A stretch of 33,386 nt of DNA from Akkermansia sp. (lineage in GTDB: Bacteria; Verrucomicrobiota; Verrucomicrobiia; Verrucomicrobiales; Akkermansiaceae): NCBI GenBank assembly GCA_017435365.1, contig JAFSFD010000042.1, positions 1-33,386 of the forward strand. The letters are read 5' to 3'. How positions within the stretch are numbered: the first letter of the stretch is position 1; the number at the start of each line of letters is the position of its first letter. The notes below the pieces were generated by a model, which saw nothing but the letters and a program-made list of their open reading frames with translations, was not told where the DNA came from and searched no databases. Both the position numbers and the translations under genes were made by a program. Shown here one piece after another: positions 1-7,380 of the stretch.

Positions 1-840
1 CAGGTAAGTGGTCTGGGAAACACCCTCGGGCACGCGGCGGAACCAGAGGAAGGCGACATCCGTACCGGTCGCCACGAGGAAGGCCAGGTTCACACCCAGC
101 AGAATCATGAGCGGCAGGTGCGGCAACATGCTGCTGCCGCCAGGCTCTTCATCAGCAGGCACCTCCGGCAGGCGGGTCACATCCGACGGCGGGCGCTGCA
201 CGGTGAAAATACCAAAGCCCAGGATGCCCACCACCCACACGATGGCATGCAGCCAGAAATCCCAGCTGATTTGCAGGTACTCCATGAGGCGGTTCCACCA
301 GGTAGTGATAAAATCCCACACCAGCTGCACCACCGGGTTGCCGCTGGCAAAAATGCAGAGGAAGGCCACAAAGCAGATGATACCCACCAGCACACTGATG
401 AACGTAGGCAGGATACGGCGCCAGAAACTGCCATTCACCTGACCACGGCGGGCTCGCCAGAATCCCCACCAGCTGCGGTATTCCACCCCCTGCTCCACCG
501 GCACCGGCTTGCCCGGGCCGAACATAATCACACAGAACGGCAGGGTGAGCGCCACCAGCCAGCAGACCGAATTTCCGCTGACCAGCAATCCGGCAAAACC
601 GACCAGCGCCAGCAGCACCAGAAACACATGCTCACGGCGTGTAAAATCCCGACGGAGAAGCAGGATGGCCGTCATAAACAGCAGCACCCCGATGCCGCCA
701 CCTATCCCCAGCGCATCGAACCCACATGCACGCCCCAGCGGAAAACACAAATCTGCTGCAGCGGCCACCAGCACCAGCACCACATACGGCACCCAGCCCA
801 GTCGCCACCAGACAGGGTCACTCACCTTTTTCTCATGCAT
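1..840 (-). CDS. Multi-pass membrane protein, DUF4173-like, 3' end cut by window
   Basis: I read this on the minus strand from an ATG at 840; it stays open to base 1, so at least 280 residues are present and the C-terminus lies outside. It begins MHEKKVSDPVWWRLGW and shows about seven hydrophobic segments, roughly residues 16-36, 42-60, 67-84, 87-106, 141-163, 195-214 and 240-260. The last visible stretch (hydrophobic helix, then TDVAFLWFRRVPEGVSQTTY) resembles the conserved Asn/Asp-x-x-x-LW region of DUF4173 membrane proteins, which have no established function. That family call is from memory of the pattern and is only moderate; the membrane topology is secure. A TACTAT hexamer at 851-846 lies 5 nt before the ATG, but no convincing -35 box is visible. 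It is divergent from the autotransporter and shares with it a 21-bp repeat in the intergenic region. Confidence 0.6.
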   Translation of the reverse strand, partial: MHEKKVSDPVWWRLGWVPYVVLVLVAAAADLCFPLGRACGFDALGIGGGIGVLLFMTAILLLRRDFTRREHVFLVLLALVGFAGLLVSGNSVCWLVALTLPFCVIMFGPGKPVPVEQGVEYRSWWGFWRARRGQVNGSFWRRILPTFISVLVGIICFVAFLCIFASGNPVVQLVWDFITTWWNRLMEYLQISWDFWLHAIVWVVGILGFGIFTVQRPPSDVTRLPEVPADEEPGGSSMLPHLPLMILLGVNLAFLVATGTDVAFLWFRRVPEGVSQTTYL

Positions 841-898
841 AACAGATAGTAAGACACCCGGTCCCCCGGACCTGTTCAATCTTTATAACACTCTGCTC

Positions 899-919
899 AT
901 CGCATTTTGTATGCGATGT
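899..919 (-). promoter_or_regulatory. Palindromic 21-bp site, copy 1 (membrane-protein side)
   Basis: ATCGCAT-TTTGT-ATGCGAT (899-917) is a perfect 7-bp dyad with a 5-nt centre. The 21-mer 899-919 is the reverse complement of 1044-1064 with one mismatch. It lies 58 nt upstream of the minus-strand membrane-protein start, in the same orientation relative to that gene as copy 2 has to the autotransporter. It could be an operator half of a divergent promoter region, or one end of an invertible segment. Confidence 0.6.
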
Positions 920-1043
920 ACAGTTTTTTTTTCTGTAATCATTTCATTTTGTGATTTTTGCTATTGAGTCGAAGTTTTTGGTGCTTTTGTTAATTTTATC
1001 TGGGTCTACCATGCAAATTATTCATGCTTAACGACGTTGAGAC

Positions 1044-1064
1044 ACATCGCATACAAAATGTGAT
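1044..1064 (+). promoter_or_regulatory. Palindromic 21-bp site, copy 2 (autotransporter side)
   Basis: ATCGCAT-ACAAA-ATGTGAT (1046-1064), preceded by AC, is the inverted copy of 899-919 (20 of 21 positions). It ends 62 nt before the autotransporter ATG. The 124 bp between the copies are AT-rich. I found no convincing -35/-10 pair pointing either way inside that stretch. Confidence 0.6.
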
Positions 1065-1065
1065 A

Positions 1066-1126
1066 GACATACGAAGTGAAACATCGCTCTATGTCATGTT
1101 TCACCTAACCTAACCATTCGACTCAA
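1066..1126 (+). other. Structured leader immediately upstream of the autotransporter
   Basis: GTGAAACAT (1076-1084) pairs perfectly with ATGTTTCAC (1096-1104). GACATA (1066-1071) pairs with TATGTC (1090-1095), which lies inside the loop of the first stem, so the two stems interleave as in an H-type pseudoknot. TTCGACTCAA (1117-1126), directly abutting the ATG, is the exact reverse complement of TTGAGTCGAA at 964-973. No Shine-Dalgarno sequence is visible before the ATG. The pairings are seen in the sequence; a regulatory role is inference. Confidence 0.45.
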
Positions 1127-4100
1127 ATGAAATTCCATTTACCCAAGAAACTGTTGGTGGCTGTGCTTGCAGCCATGGGTGCAAGCACTGTACATGCAAA
1201 ATTAGTAACACCGACAGAGGTACTAAACGTAACAGCAAGCGATGAGGCCTACGAAATCACGTCTGATACCAAAGGCATCACAGCCCCGGTAACAGACAAA
1301 GGCGCGGTTATCTATTCTCCGTTCGTGAAAGATGGAGATGGAAAAGCCACCATCTCAAGCAGCCTGAAAAGTACGGCTCCCCTCTACGTTCGCGAAGGAG
1401 CATTGGAAATCAAAGGAACCGATACACGAGTCACGCTCAGTCCCGGCACCTCGCTTAGTTCCGGCACCGGTTCAGTTCCGGCAACCTCCTTTAGTGTAGC
1501 CGGCAAGAATGCAACCCTCATTGTGGACGGAGCTTACCTCAAGAACGATTCTGGTTCCGCCCTTAACGTTGGCGGTCCGAACGGCAGCGGCACACTGCTC
1601 ATCACAAATGGAGGTACCGTATACAACCACACCGCAGGTTCCTCGTTGTTCATCGGCTATCATTCTGACTTCATCGATGATTCCAACGTACACGCAGTAA
1701 CAACAACGCCGGAAAGCACAGATAAATACGAGGGTGTATATGTATCCGATGAAGGAAACAATAAGACCTTTGGTAAAGGCACCGTAACCGTTGAAAAAGG
1801 CTCTGAATTGTGGACCGGCTACAGCGGCCTGTATATGGCAGAAGGTGAGCTCAACGTGCGAGAAAATTCCAAAATGTACATTGGATATGACTGGGGCAAT
1901 CTTGCGTGGGCCAATGGATTTGCCGCGCCGATAGGTGTACATGCATACTCTACATCTATTATCAACGTCTCTGGTGGCAGTTTGCTGTCCATGGGTTCCA
2001 AACTGTACACCGGCGTTTTGGAAGAAGCGGATAAAAACCGAGTTCAAGACCACACTCGTGTAATCTTCAATGTAGATGGTACGGATTCCCTTTTCATAGT
2101 ACGCGGCCAGGCAAGCAGCACCGGCTGCAGAGTATTTCTTGGCACCAATGCCAATTTAACATCTTCGACCACCATTAACATTACCAATGGGGGCGCAGTG
2201 GACTTCCTGGGCGCCACCATGGGTGCGGGCGAAGGAAAGAGCACTGTTGACATCAATGTGGGAACAGGCTCCTCCTTTGTTGTGCAACAAGATTTAGTCA
2301 TCAATGAGGGAACTACCATCAACTGTGCAGGCAGCATCTCGGCAAATACGCTCACAGCCACCGCAGGATCCACAATTTGCCTGTCTGCTATTTCATCTGT
2401 TGAGACTGATGCAGCCATCACCATTGGCGAATCCTGGACAATGAGTGAAGGCTCGGTATTTGAATTATCACTTTCCGACGTAATCGAAAGCGGTACGTTG
2501 AATGTTGCTGTGGCCAATGTGACCGCCGCAGGGGTAGATGTGACAGGAGCAACGCTCAAACTGAACTCTCTGCTGTGGGAGAGCTCAGATCTGAAGTGGG
2601 ACATTCAGGACAACGTTACCTACATCACCGGCACTCTGACAAAAAACGAAAGTGTTTCCATTGATGCGGAAGATGTTACCCTGAACAGCGCCGAAGCCCT
2701 GGGAGATACCACCGTTTCCACCAGTGGTGACACCTCCCTTTCCACCGGGACAGGCGTGACGGTCAATCTGCCGGATACCATTGCCAACAGCGGCAACCTG
2801 AGCATCAGCGGTAGCTATGACGGTTCCTCCCTTGACACCATCGTAGTGGAGGACACCCGCGTGTGCGTCGATGGCAAGGAAGGCAACAACGGTTTCTATC
2901 GCGAAGGCGGCACGGCCATCATCGTGGTGGATAACAAGGGCAATGCCACCCTGACGGTGGACGACGGCACCACGGTGAAGAGCAAGGATGGAGATTCCCT
3001 CAAGCTCTACGCCAGCGGTCTTGCCGCCGGTGAGCTCAATTACGGCAACTACCACATCGAGGATGGCAACCACAGCGCAGCCATGAGCGAGATTCAGGAG
3101 ATGCGCCCCGATTCCACCGCCGACCTGACCATCACCATGACCAATGGTGAGCTGGTGGCCGATGCTGATGCCACGGACGTGCAGTCCACCGGCGGCACCA
3201 TCAGGACGCAGGGTAATGTAGAGGTGGGCGGCAAGATTTCCGGTTCCACCTCCGTGGTGGTGACGGGTGATAGCGACGCCACCATCTCCGGAGCCAATGA
3301 CTACACCGGCGATACCGTCATCTCCGGCGAAAACGCCAGTCTCACCGTCGGTGAAGACAACGCGCTGGGCACGAGCAAGGTTCAGCTGCACAACAAGGGC
3401 ACGCTTGACCTGAATGGCAAGGCCATTGCCAACGACATCAACGTGACTGGCTGCGAGCTGCACAACGCCTCCGCCTACACCGGCAATATCGACGTGAGCG
3501 GCAACCTGACCATCTGCGGTACGAACACCACCGCCGGCAAGGTAACCCTCATCGGCAGCGGCACGATTGCCCCCGAAGGCACAGAGACTCTCACGCTCGG
3601 CACGCTGGAAGTAGCCGCCGGGGCCTCGGATCCCGACCAGATTGCGGCTGATACCACCGTGACCGACAGCCTGGTGCTCAACAATGGCGCCGTGCTCACC
3701 ATGAGCGGCAATCTGACCATGAACAACGGCTCCACCATCGTCCTCCAGGGCAAGGGCTACCGAGCCGGTCAGATTCTTGTGACCGCCGGTGCTGACTCGG
3801 ATATGGGCGACATCACCGTTCTGATGCAGAACGGCGAGGTTGCATACACTCTCCTGGGCAACAACCAGGTGCAGCTTACCGCCGTGTTTGACCAGGATAT
3901 CGCCAATGCCTGCACCATCAGCAACTGGGGCATGGCCACCGCCAGCCGCGCGTTTGTGAATGCCGTGCGAGGCCAGCGCACCAACACCGGCTGCATCGCC
4001 AATGGCCGCGGCACCGCCTGGGTGGCTGTGCTGGGTGGCAACCACGATATCGACGGCTCGGATATCGACCTGAAGGGCGCCGCAGTGGGTGCTGATATGA

Positions 4101-4801
4101 AGGTAGGCGAGAAGAGCAGCGTGGGTATTGCCTTCGGGTATGTGGAAGGTGACGTGCGCCCCACCGGGCTGCGCAGCGCTGACCAGGAAGGCACCTACGT
4201 GGCTCTGTATGGTGAGCACGGTCTCCGGAAGCTCAGCGCCACCAGCTGCCTGAGCCTGGACTGGGTGGCCACCTACGGCAACACCGAATCCGATTGGGCC
4301 GGCATGGACTGGGAGCAGCAGAGCCTGCAGCTCAACAGCCGCATGAACTGGAACAAGAAGGTGAGCGACCGCCTCTGCGTGAGCGTGTTCGGAGGCCTGG
4401 AATACTACACCAACGAGTCTGATACCGTGGAGAACGTGAAGACCGGCTCCCTCCAGAACCTGCGCGGTGAAATCGGCGTGGGTGCGCGCTACGTAGCCTG
4501 GGGTACCCCGGCTGTGACGGACGGCAAGAGCGGACTCGTGCTTGCCCGCGGCTGCGAGAAGCTTGTGCTCAACGGTGAAATCCGCTACATGAACGACATG
4601 GTGCGCAGCAACCCGGTCATCGAGCAGGACGGCCTTCGCGGCAAGGGTGATGCTAACCCCGGCCGCCAGGGCGTGGGCATCGAGACAGGTGCCACCTACC
4701 GTATCGGCGAGCGCTGGAGCGCCAGCGTCAACTACGGCTTCAACACGATGGATGACTCCCGCGAGCACCGTGTGAACGTAGGCGCCAGCTACACTTTCTG
4801 A
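1127..4801 (+). CDS. Autotransporter adhesin-like protein, type Va
   Basis: This 1224-residue protein has a signal peptide (MKFHLPKKLL, then a hydrophobic core ending near THVHA-like Ala-24). A long Ser/Thr/Gly/Asn-rich passenger follows, with repeated short beta-strand and turn patterns typical of a right-handed beta-helix (about residues 25-920). A helical linker sits near 922-950. The C-terminal beta-barrel starts near AWVAVLGGNH (about residue 965) and ends in Tyr-Thr-Phe, the usual terminal aromatic for outer-membrane barrel insertion. Autotransporters of this kind carry the passenger through the barrel to the cell surface, where it may act in adhesion; the ligand is unknown. No catalytic motif was recognised in the passenger. 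The first roughly 500 codons are visibly AT-richer and use less GC-ending codons than the rest, suggesting a mosaic passenger. A strong hairpin terminator follows. Start chosen for the signal peptide. Confidence 0.88.
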   Translation: MKFHLPKKLLVAVLAAMGASTVHAKLVTPTEVLNVTASDEAYEITSDTKGITAPVTDKGAVIYSPFVKDGDGKATISSSLKSTAPLYVREGALEIKGTDTRVTLSPGTSLSSGTGSVPATSFSVAGKNATLIVDGAYLKNDSGSALNVGGPNGSGTLLITNGGTVYNHTAGSSLFIGYHSDFIDDSNVHAVTTTPESTDKYEGVYVSDEGNNKTFGKGTVTVEKGSELWTGYSGLYMAEGELNVRENSKMYIGYDWGNLAWANGFAAPIGVHAYSTSIINVSGGSLLSMGSKLYTGVLEEADKNRVQDHTRVIFNVDGTDSLFIVRGQASSTGCRVFLGTNANLTSSTTINITNGGAVDFLGATMGAGEGKSTVDINVGTGSSFVVQQDLVINEGTTINCAGSISANTLTATAGSTICLSAISSVETDAAITIGESWTMSEGSVFELSLSDVIESGTLNVAVANVTAAGVDVTGATLKLNSLLWESSDLKWDIQDNVTYITGTLTKNESVSIDAEDVTLNSAEALGDTTVSTSGDTSLSTGTGVTVNLPDTIANSGNLSISGSYDGSSLDTIVVEDTRVCVDGKEGNNGFYREGGTAIIVVDNKGNATLTVDDGTTVKSKDGDSLKLYASGLAAGELNYGNYHIEDGNHSAAMSEIQEMRPDSTADLTITMTNGELVADADATDVQSTGGTIRTQGNVEVGGKISGSTSVVVTGDSDATISGANDYTGDTVISGENASLTVGEDNALGTSKVQLHNKGTLDLNGKAIANDINVTGCELHNASAYTGNIDVSGNLTICGTNTTAGKVTLIGSGTIAPEGTETLTLGTLEVAAGASDPDQIAADTTVTDSLVLNNGAVLTMSGNLTMNNGSTIVLQGKGYRAGQILVTAGADSDMGDITVLMQNGEVAYTLLGNNQVQLTAVFDQDIANACTISNWGMATASRAFVNAVRGQRTNTGCIANGRGTAWVAVLGGNHDIDGSDIDLKGAAVGADMKVGEKSSVGIAFGYVEGDVRPTGLRSADQEGTYVALYGEHGLRKLSATSCLSLDWVATYGNTESDWAGMDWEQQSLQLNSRMNWNKKVSDRLCVSVFGGLEYYTNESDTVENVKTGSLQNLRGEIGVGARYVAWGTPAVTDGKSGLVLARGCEKLVLNGEIRYMNDMVRSNPVIEQDGLRGKGDANPGRQGVGIETGATYRIGERWSASVNYGFNTMDDSREHRVNVGASYTF

Positions 4802-4829
4802 TATATTAGGTTAGAGACATCAGAAGCAG

Positions 4830-4863
4830 GGCCGCACCCCGGAAACAGGGTGCGGCCTTCTTT
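4830..4863 (+). terminator. Rho-independent terminator of the autotransporter gene
   Basis: GGCCGCACCC (4830-4839), an 8-nt loop and GGGTGCGGCC (4848-4857) form a perfect 10-bp stem followed by TTCTTTC. It begins 28 nt after the stop codon. It lies between convergent genes and could also slow transcription arriving from the minus strand. Confidence 0.85.
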
Positions 4864-4900
4864 CAGCAGGAAAATGAGAGACTTTCCAAAGAGATATCCA

Positions 4901-5368
4901 TCAATAACCCTGGCGGCTGTGCTTCAGGGTATTGAGCAGGGCCGGGAGGTCCTGGAAGAAATGGTCCAGCAGGTGCTGCTCAGAGGCAGCTTCATCCGGT
5001 GGCAGCTGGGGGATAAGCTCCTTGAGCTGACGGCGCACCTGTTCCAGGTCTTCCACCGTCTGCGCCACAGCCATGCCATACTGTACCCGGGCTCTGAGAA
5101 TGCCGGGCCGGTTCTGCGGATGAGCCTCAGCCCGCAGAGTTGCATCCAACGCGCTGTTCTGCGGCAGGTCCACCTCCAGCAGCACCAGCGAATCCGCAGC
5201 TAAGGATTCGAACGCAGGCGTATCCAGCACCTGGCACCGCAGTCGGATGCAGGGGCCGCACCAATCCGAACCAGTGAAATCTGCCAGTATGAGTCTCTGC
5301 TCCGCACCAGCCAACTGCTGCGCCTGTGGCAGACTGGTCAGCCACTCTGCAGGGAACAACGGAAGCAC
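4901..5368 (-). CDS. Secreted thioredoxin-like protein, signal peptide out of frame
   Basis: The thioredoxin fold is shown by ADFTGSDWCGPC followed by a Val-Leu-Asp-x-x-x-Phe segment, close to the thioredoxin_7/DUF255-like group. The Cys pair would do disulfide exchange in the periplasm. In this reading the only available start is a GTG at 5368, which leaves no signal peptide. A better start exists in another frame: ATG at 5411, preceded by AGGGAG at good distance and 14 nt after the stop of the upstream gene. It encodes MSRPWCKSLPLLLG and meets this frame at a run of six C (G6 on the coding strand, 5368-5373). Removing one G fuses the two into a normal signal peptide reading LPLLLGVLPLFPAEW. 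So the gene is probably 4901-5411 with a one-base slip, through true phase variation, a null mutation or a homopolymer sequence error. Confidence 0.75.
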   Translation of the reverse strand: MLPLFPAEWLTSLPQAQQLAGAEQRLILADFTGSDWCGPCIRLRCQVLDTPAFESLAADSLVLLEVDLPQNSALDATLRAEAHPQNRPGILRARVQYGMAVAQTVEDLEQVRRQLKELIPQLPPDEAASEQHLLDHFFQDLPALLNTLKHSRQGY

Positions 5369-5373
5369 CCCCC
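5368..5373. repeat. C6 homopolymer at the frame break of the thioredoxin gene
   Basis: Six consecutive C on the plus strand. One base fewer restores a single open frame from the ATG at 5411 to the stop at 4901. Confidence 0.7.
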
Positions 5374-5425
5374 AGCAGCAGAGGCAACGATTTGCACCAG
5401 GGGCGCGACATGGCAGTTTTCTCCC

Positions 5426-6025
5426 TCAGACGCGGGTAAGCTTATGACGCGTGTACAGGTAGAGAATCCCCACACCGCCCACATAAAGCACCACCTCGCC
5501 CAGTTCCTCGCTCAGGCAGTTATGCAGCGACTCAAACGCCACTCCCACCGCCATGCCCAGCACGGCAAGCAGCAAATCGCTGGCGGGGATGCGAATCGTC
5601 CGCAGCACATCCCAGGCTTCCTTCCACACCTTGCGCCAGATGAAATACACCACCAGCCAGACCATGTACAGCCCCACGCACGCATGCGCCAGCCAGCCGT
5701 ACTCCATGTCCTTCCACTTCGGGTACTTATTAGCATTCTCCGGGTCGGCAAAAATGATGAGAGTGCGGCCGTAATTCACCTCGCGCGCAAGGATGAAGAA
5801 CAGGCAGAGAGAGGCAAACACATACAGGCACTTGCGGTCTTTTGCCGAGCAGGTCACATACAGGCCGAAAGCCACCACAAGCATCTGTACATTTTCGATG
5901 GGGCTGTTCTTATCGCCGAAAGAATCCGGTAACACAAATGCACAGACCAGACACACAATGGCCACTATCAGCGTGAACCATGTAGTAGGACGAAACTGCC
6001 AATCAAGATATTTTCCGATATTCAT
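5426..6025 (-). CDS. Unrecognised five-helix membrane protein
   Basis: This 199-residue protein has about five hydrophobic segments (near residues 15-33, 46-62, 67-82, 115-132, 147-163, with a further one near 177-192). It carries a conserved-looking cytoplasmic or periplasmic piece reading AREVNYGRTLIIF, and a polar loop with PKWKDMEYG before the central helix. I do not recognise a named family and assign no function. Its stop is followed 14 nt later by the ATG of the thioredoxin-like gene, with a Shine-Dalgarno AGGGAG overlapping the junction. The two are therefore probably co-transcribed and translationally coupled, which hints at an envelope redox or membrane-protein partner role. No clear promoter was found upstream. 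Confidence 0.75.
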   Translation of the reverse strand: MNIGKYLDWQFRPTTWFTLIVAIVCLVCAFVLPDSFGDKNSPIENVQMLVVAFGLYVTCSAKDRKCLYVFASLCLFFILAREVNYGRTLIIFADPENANKYPKWKDMEYGWLAHACVGLYMVWLVVYFIWRKVWKEAWDVLRTIRIPASDLLLAVLGMAVGVAFESLHNCLSEELGEVVLYVGGVGILYLYTRHKLTRV

Positions 6026-6102
6026 ATGTGACTAAACTTCAATTTCTGATGGGACGCGTGTTACTCTAACAAGCATCCTGCAAGTGTGAGTTTAACCCTT
6101 TT

Positions 6103-6138
6103 CCGGCGCAGAGACAAGCAAATTCGGTCTCAGGCCGG
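6103..6138 (-). terminator. Possible hairpin terminator downstream of rmuC
   Basis: CCGGC (6103-6107) with GCCGG (6134-6138), and GAGAC (6111-6115) with GTCTC (6127-6131), form an interrupted stem just beyond the rmuC stop. There is no U tract on the minus strand, so termination is uncertain. Confidence 0.3.
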
Positions 6139-6156
6139 CAAAAGAGCAGTGTTATT

Positions 6157-7365
6157 TCACTCCGCAGCAGTGGTTTCGGCCGGTTCCTCCAGTTCCAGGC
6201 GGCGTGCCGGGGTAATGCCGAACTCGCAAAGCTGGTCAATCTGGCGGCAAAGGCTGCCGCGCCCGCTGCGAAACTGCCCCTCCGCCTGTTCATAGGCATT
6301 GGACAACGTATCGATGGATCGCTTTATCTTTTCCATGCTGGAGCCTACCGATACGCATTTCTTGTAAAGGGATTCGGCCCGGGAGATAATGTTCTGCACG
6401 TTGCGTGACTGGCGTTCCTTCTGCCACAGGTTATAGGCCAGCTGCAAGGCCATGAGCAGATTGGTGGGGCTGATGAGCAGCACACCGCGGCTGTAGGCCT
6501 CGCGCACCAGTTCCGGGCGAGCCTGCACCGCCGCTATATAGGCAGATTCATTCGGCATGAACATGAGCACATGACCAATGGAACCGGGCACGATGGAGAC
6601 ATAATCCTTATCCGCAAGTTCCTGAATATGCTTGCGCACAGAGTCCACATGCGCCTTCAGGGCGGACTCCCGCTCTGCGGGCGCCGCATCCGCCTCCAGT
6701 TCCACCCAGCGGGCATAGGCCGTGAGCGACACCTTGGAATCGATGATGATGGTGCGGTTTTCCGGCAGATTCACCACGACATCCGGGCGGAAGATGTTGC
6801 CTTTCTTATCTTTGTAGCTCTGCTGGGTGCAGAATTCCTCATCCGGTCTCAGGCCGCTGCTTTCCAGCAGGCGGGAGAGCATCATTTCACCCCAGTCGCC
6901 CTGCATTTTGGAATCCCCCTTCAACGCGCGAGTCAGGTTGGAGGCATCCTTGCTGATACCGTCTGCCCGCTCCATGAGCTGCTTCACCAGCGTCTCTATG
7001 CTGGTGCGGGCGGTGGCATTGCCGGTATTCGTCTCCGTCACCGATTTGCGGAGGCCCTCCAGCTGTTCGCGGAGCGGCTGGATGACGTGGCCCAGCTGCT
7101 CTGCGCTGCTGGCTTTCAACTGGCTGGTATTCTGGTCCAGGATGCGGCGGGAGAGCTGCTCGAAGCGTTCTTCCTGCTGCTGCTGGCGTTCCTGCCAGCG
7201 GGTTTCCTCTGCCAGCATCTGCTGTTTCAGGAAATCATTCTGCTGCTGCAGAGCAGAAAGCCGGGCATCGGCATCCTTGCGACGAAGAGAGGCTGCGAGG
7301 AAACCCACCAGGGCACCTATGCCCAGGCTTACCAATGCTGTCAGAAAAAAATATACGAAGTTCAC
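6157..7365 (-). CDS. rmuC: DNA recombination protein RmuC family
   Basis: This 402-residue protein has an N-terminal membrane helix (about residues 4-24), a long Gln/Glu-rich coiled coil (about 30-140) and the RmuC domain. That domain contains the hallmark IIIDSKVSLTAY and FMPNESAY stretches. RmuC proteins are predicted nuclease-fold proteins that limit recombination at inverted repeats in E. coli; the biochemical activity is still poorly defined. The start is an ATG 15 nt after the stop of the EptA-like gene, so it is probably the third gene of the ylbF-eptA-rmuC transcript. Length is slightly shorter than the E. coli protein (about 475). Confidence 0.93.
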   Translation of the reverse strand: MNFVYFFLTALVSLGIGALVGFLAASLRRKDADARLSALQQQNDFLKQQMLAEETRWQERQQQQEERFEQLSRRILDQNTSQLKASSAEQLGHVIQPLREQLEGLRKSVTETNTGNATARTSIETLVKQLMERADGISKDASNLTRALKGDSKMQGDWGEMMLSRLLESSGLRPDEEFCTQQSYKDKKGNIFRPDVVVNLPENRTIIIDSKVSLTAYARWVELEADAAPAERESALKAHVDSVRKHIQELADKDYVSIVPGSIGHVLMFMPNESAYIAAVQARPELVREAYSRGVLLISPTNLLMALQLAYNLWQKERQSRNVQNIISRAESLYKKCVSVGSSMEKIKRSIDTLSNAYEQAEGQFRSGRGSLCRQIDQLCEFGITPARRLELEEPAETTAAE

Positions 7366-7380
7366 AGGGAGGAAAAAAAA

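Noticed and set aside
2585..4768. 727-codon open frame antisense to the autotransporter
   Set aside because: It mirrors the GC-rich codons of the real gene, gives a His/Gly/Ala/Val-rich low-complexity protein with no family features, and has no promoter or start signals.
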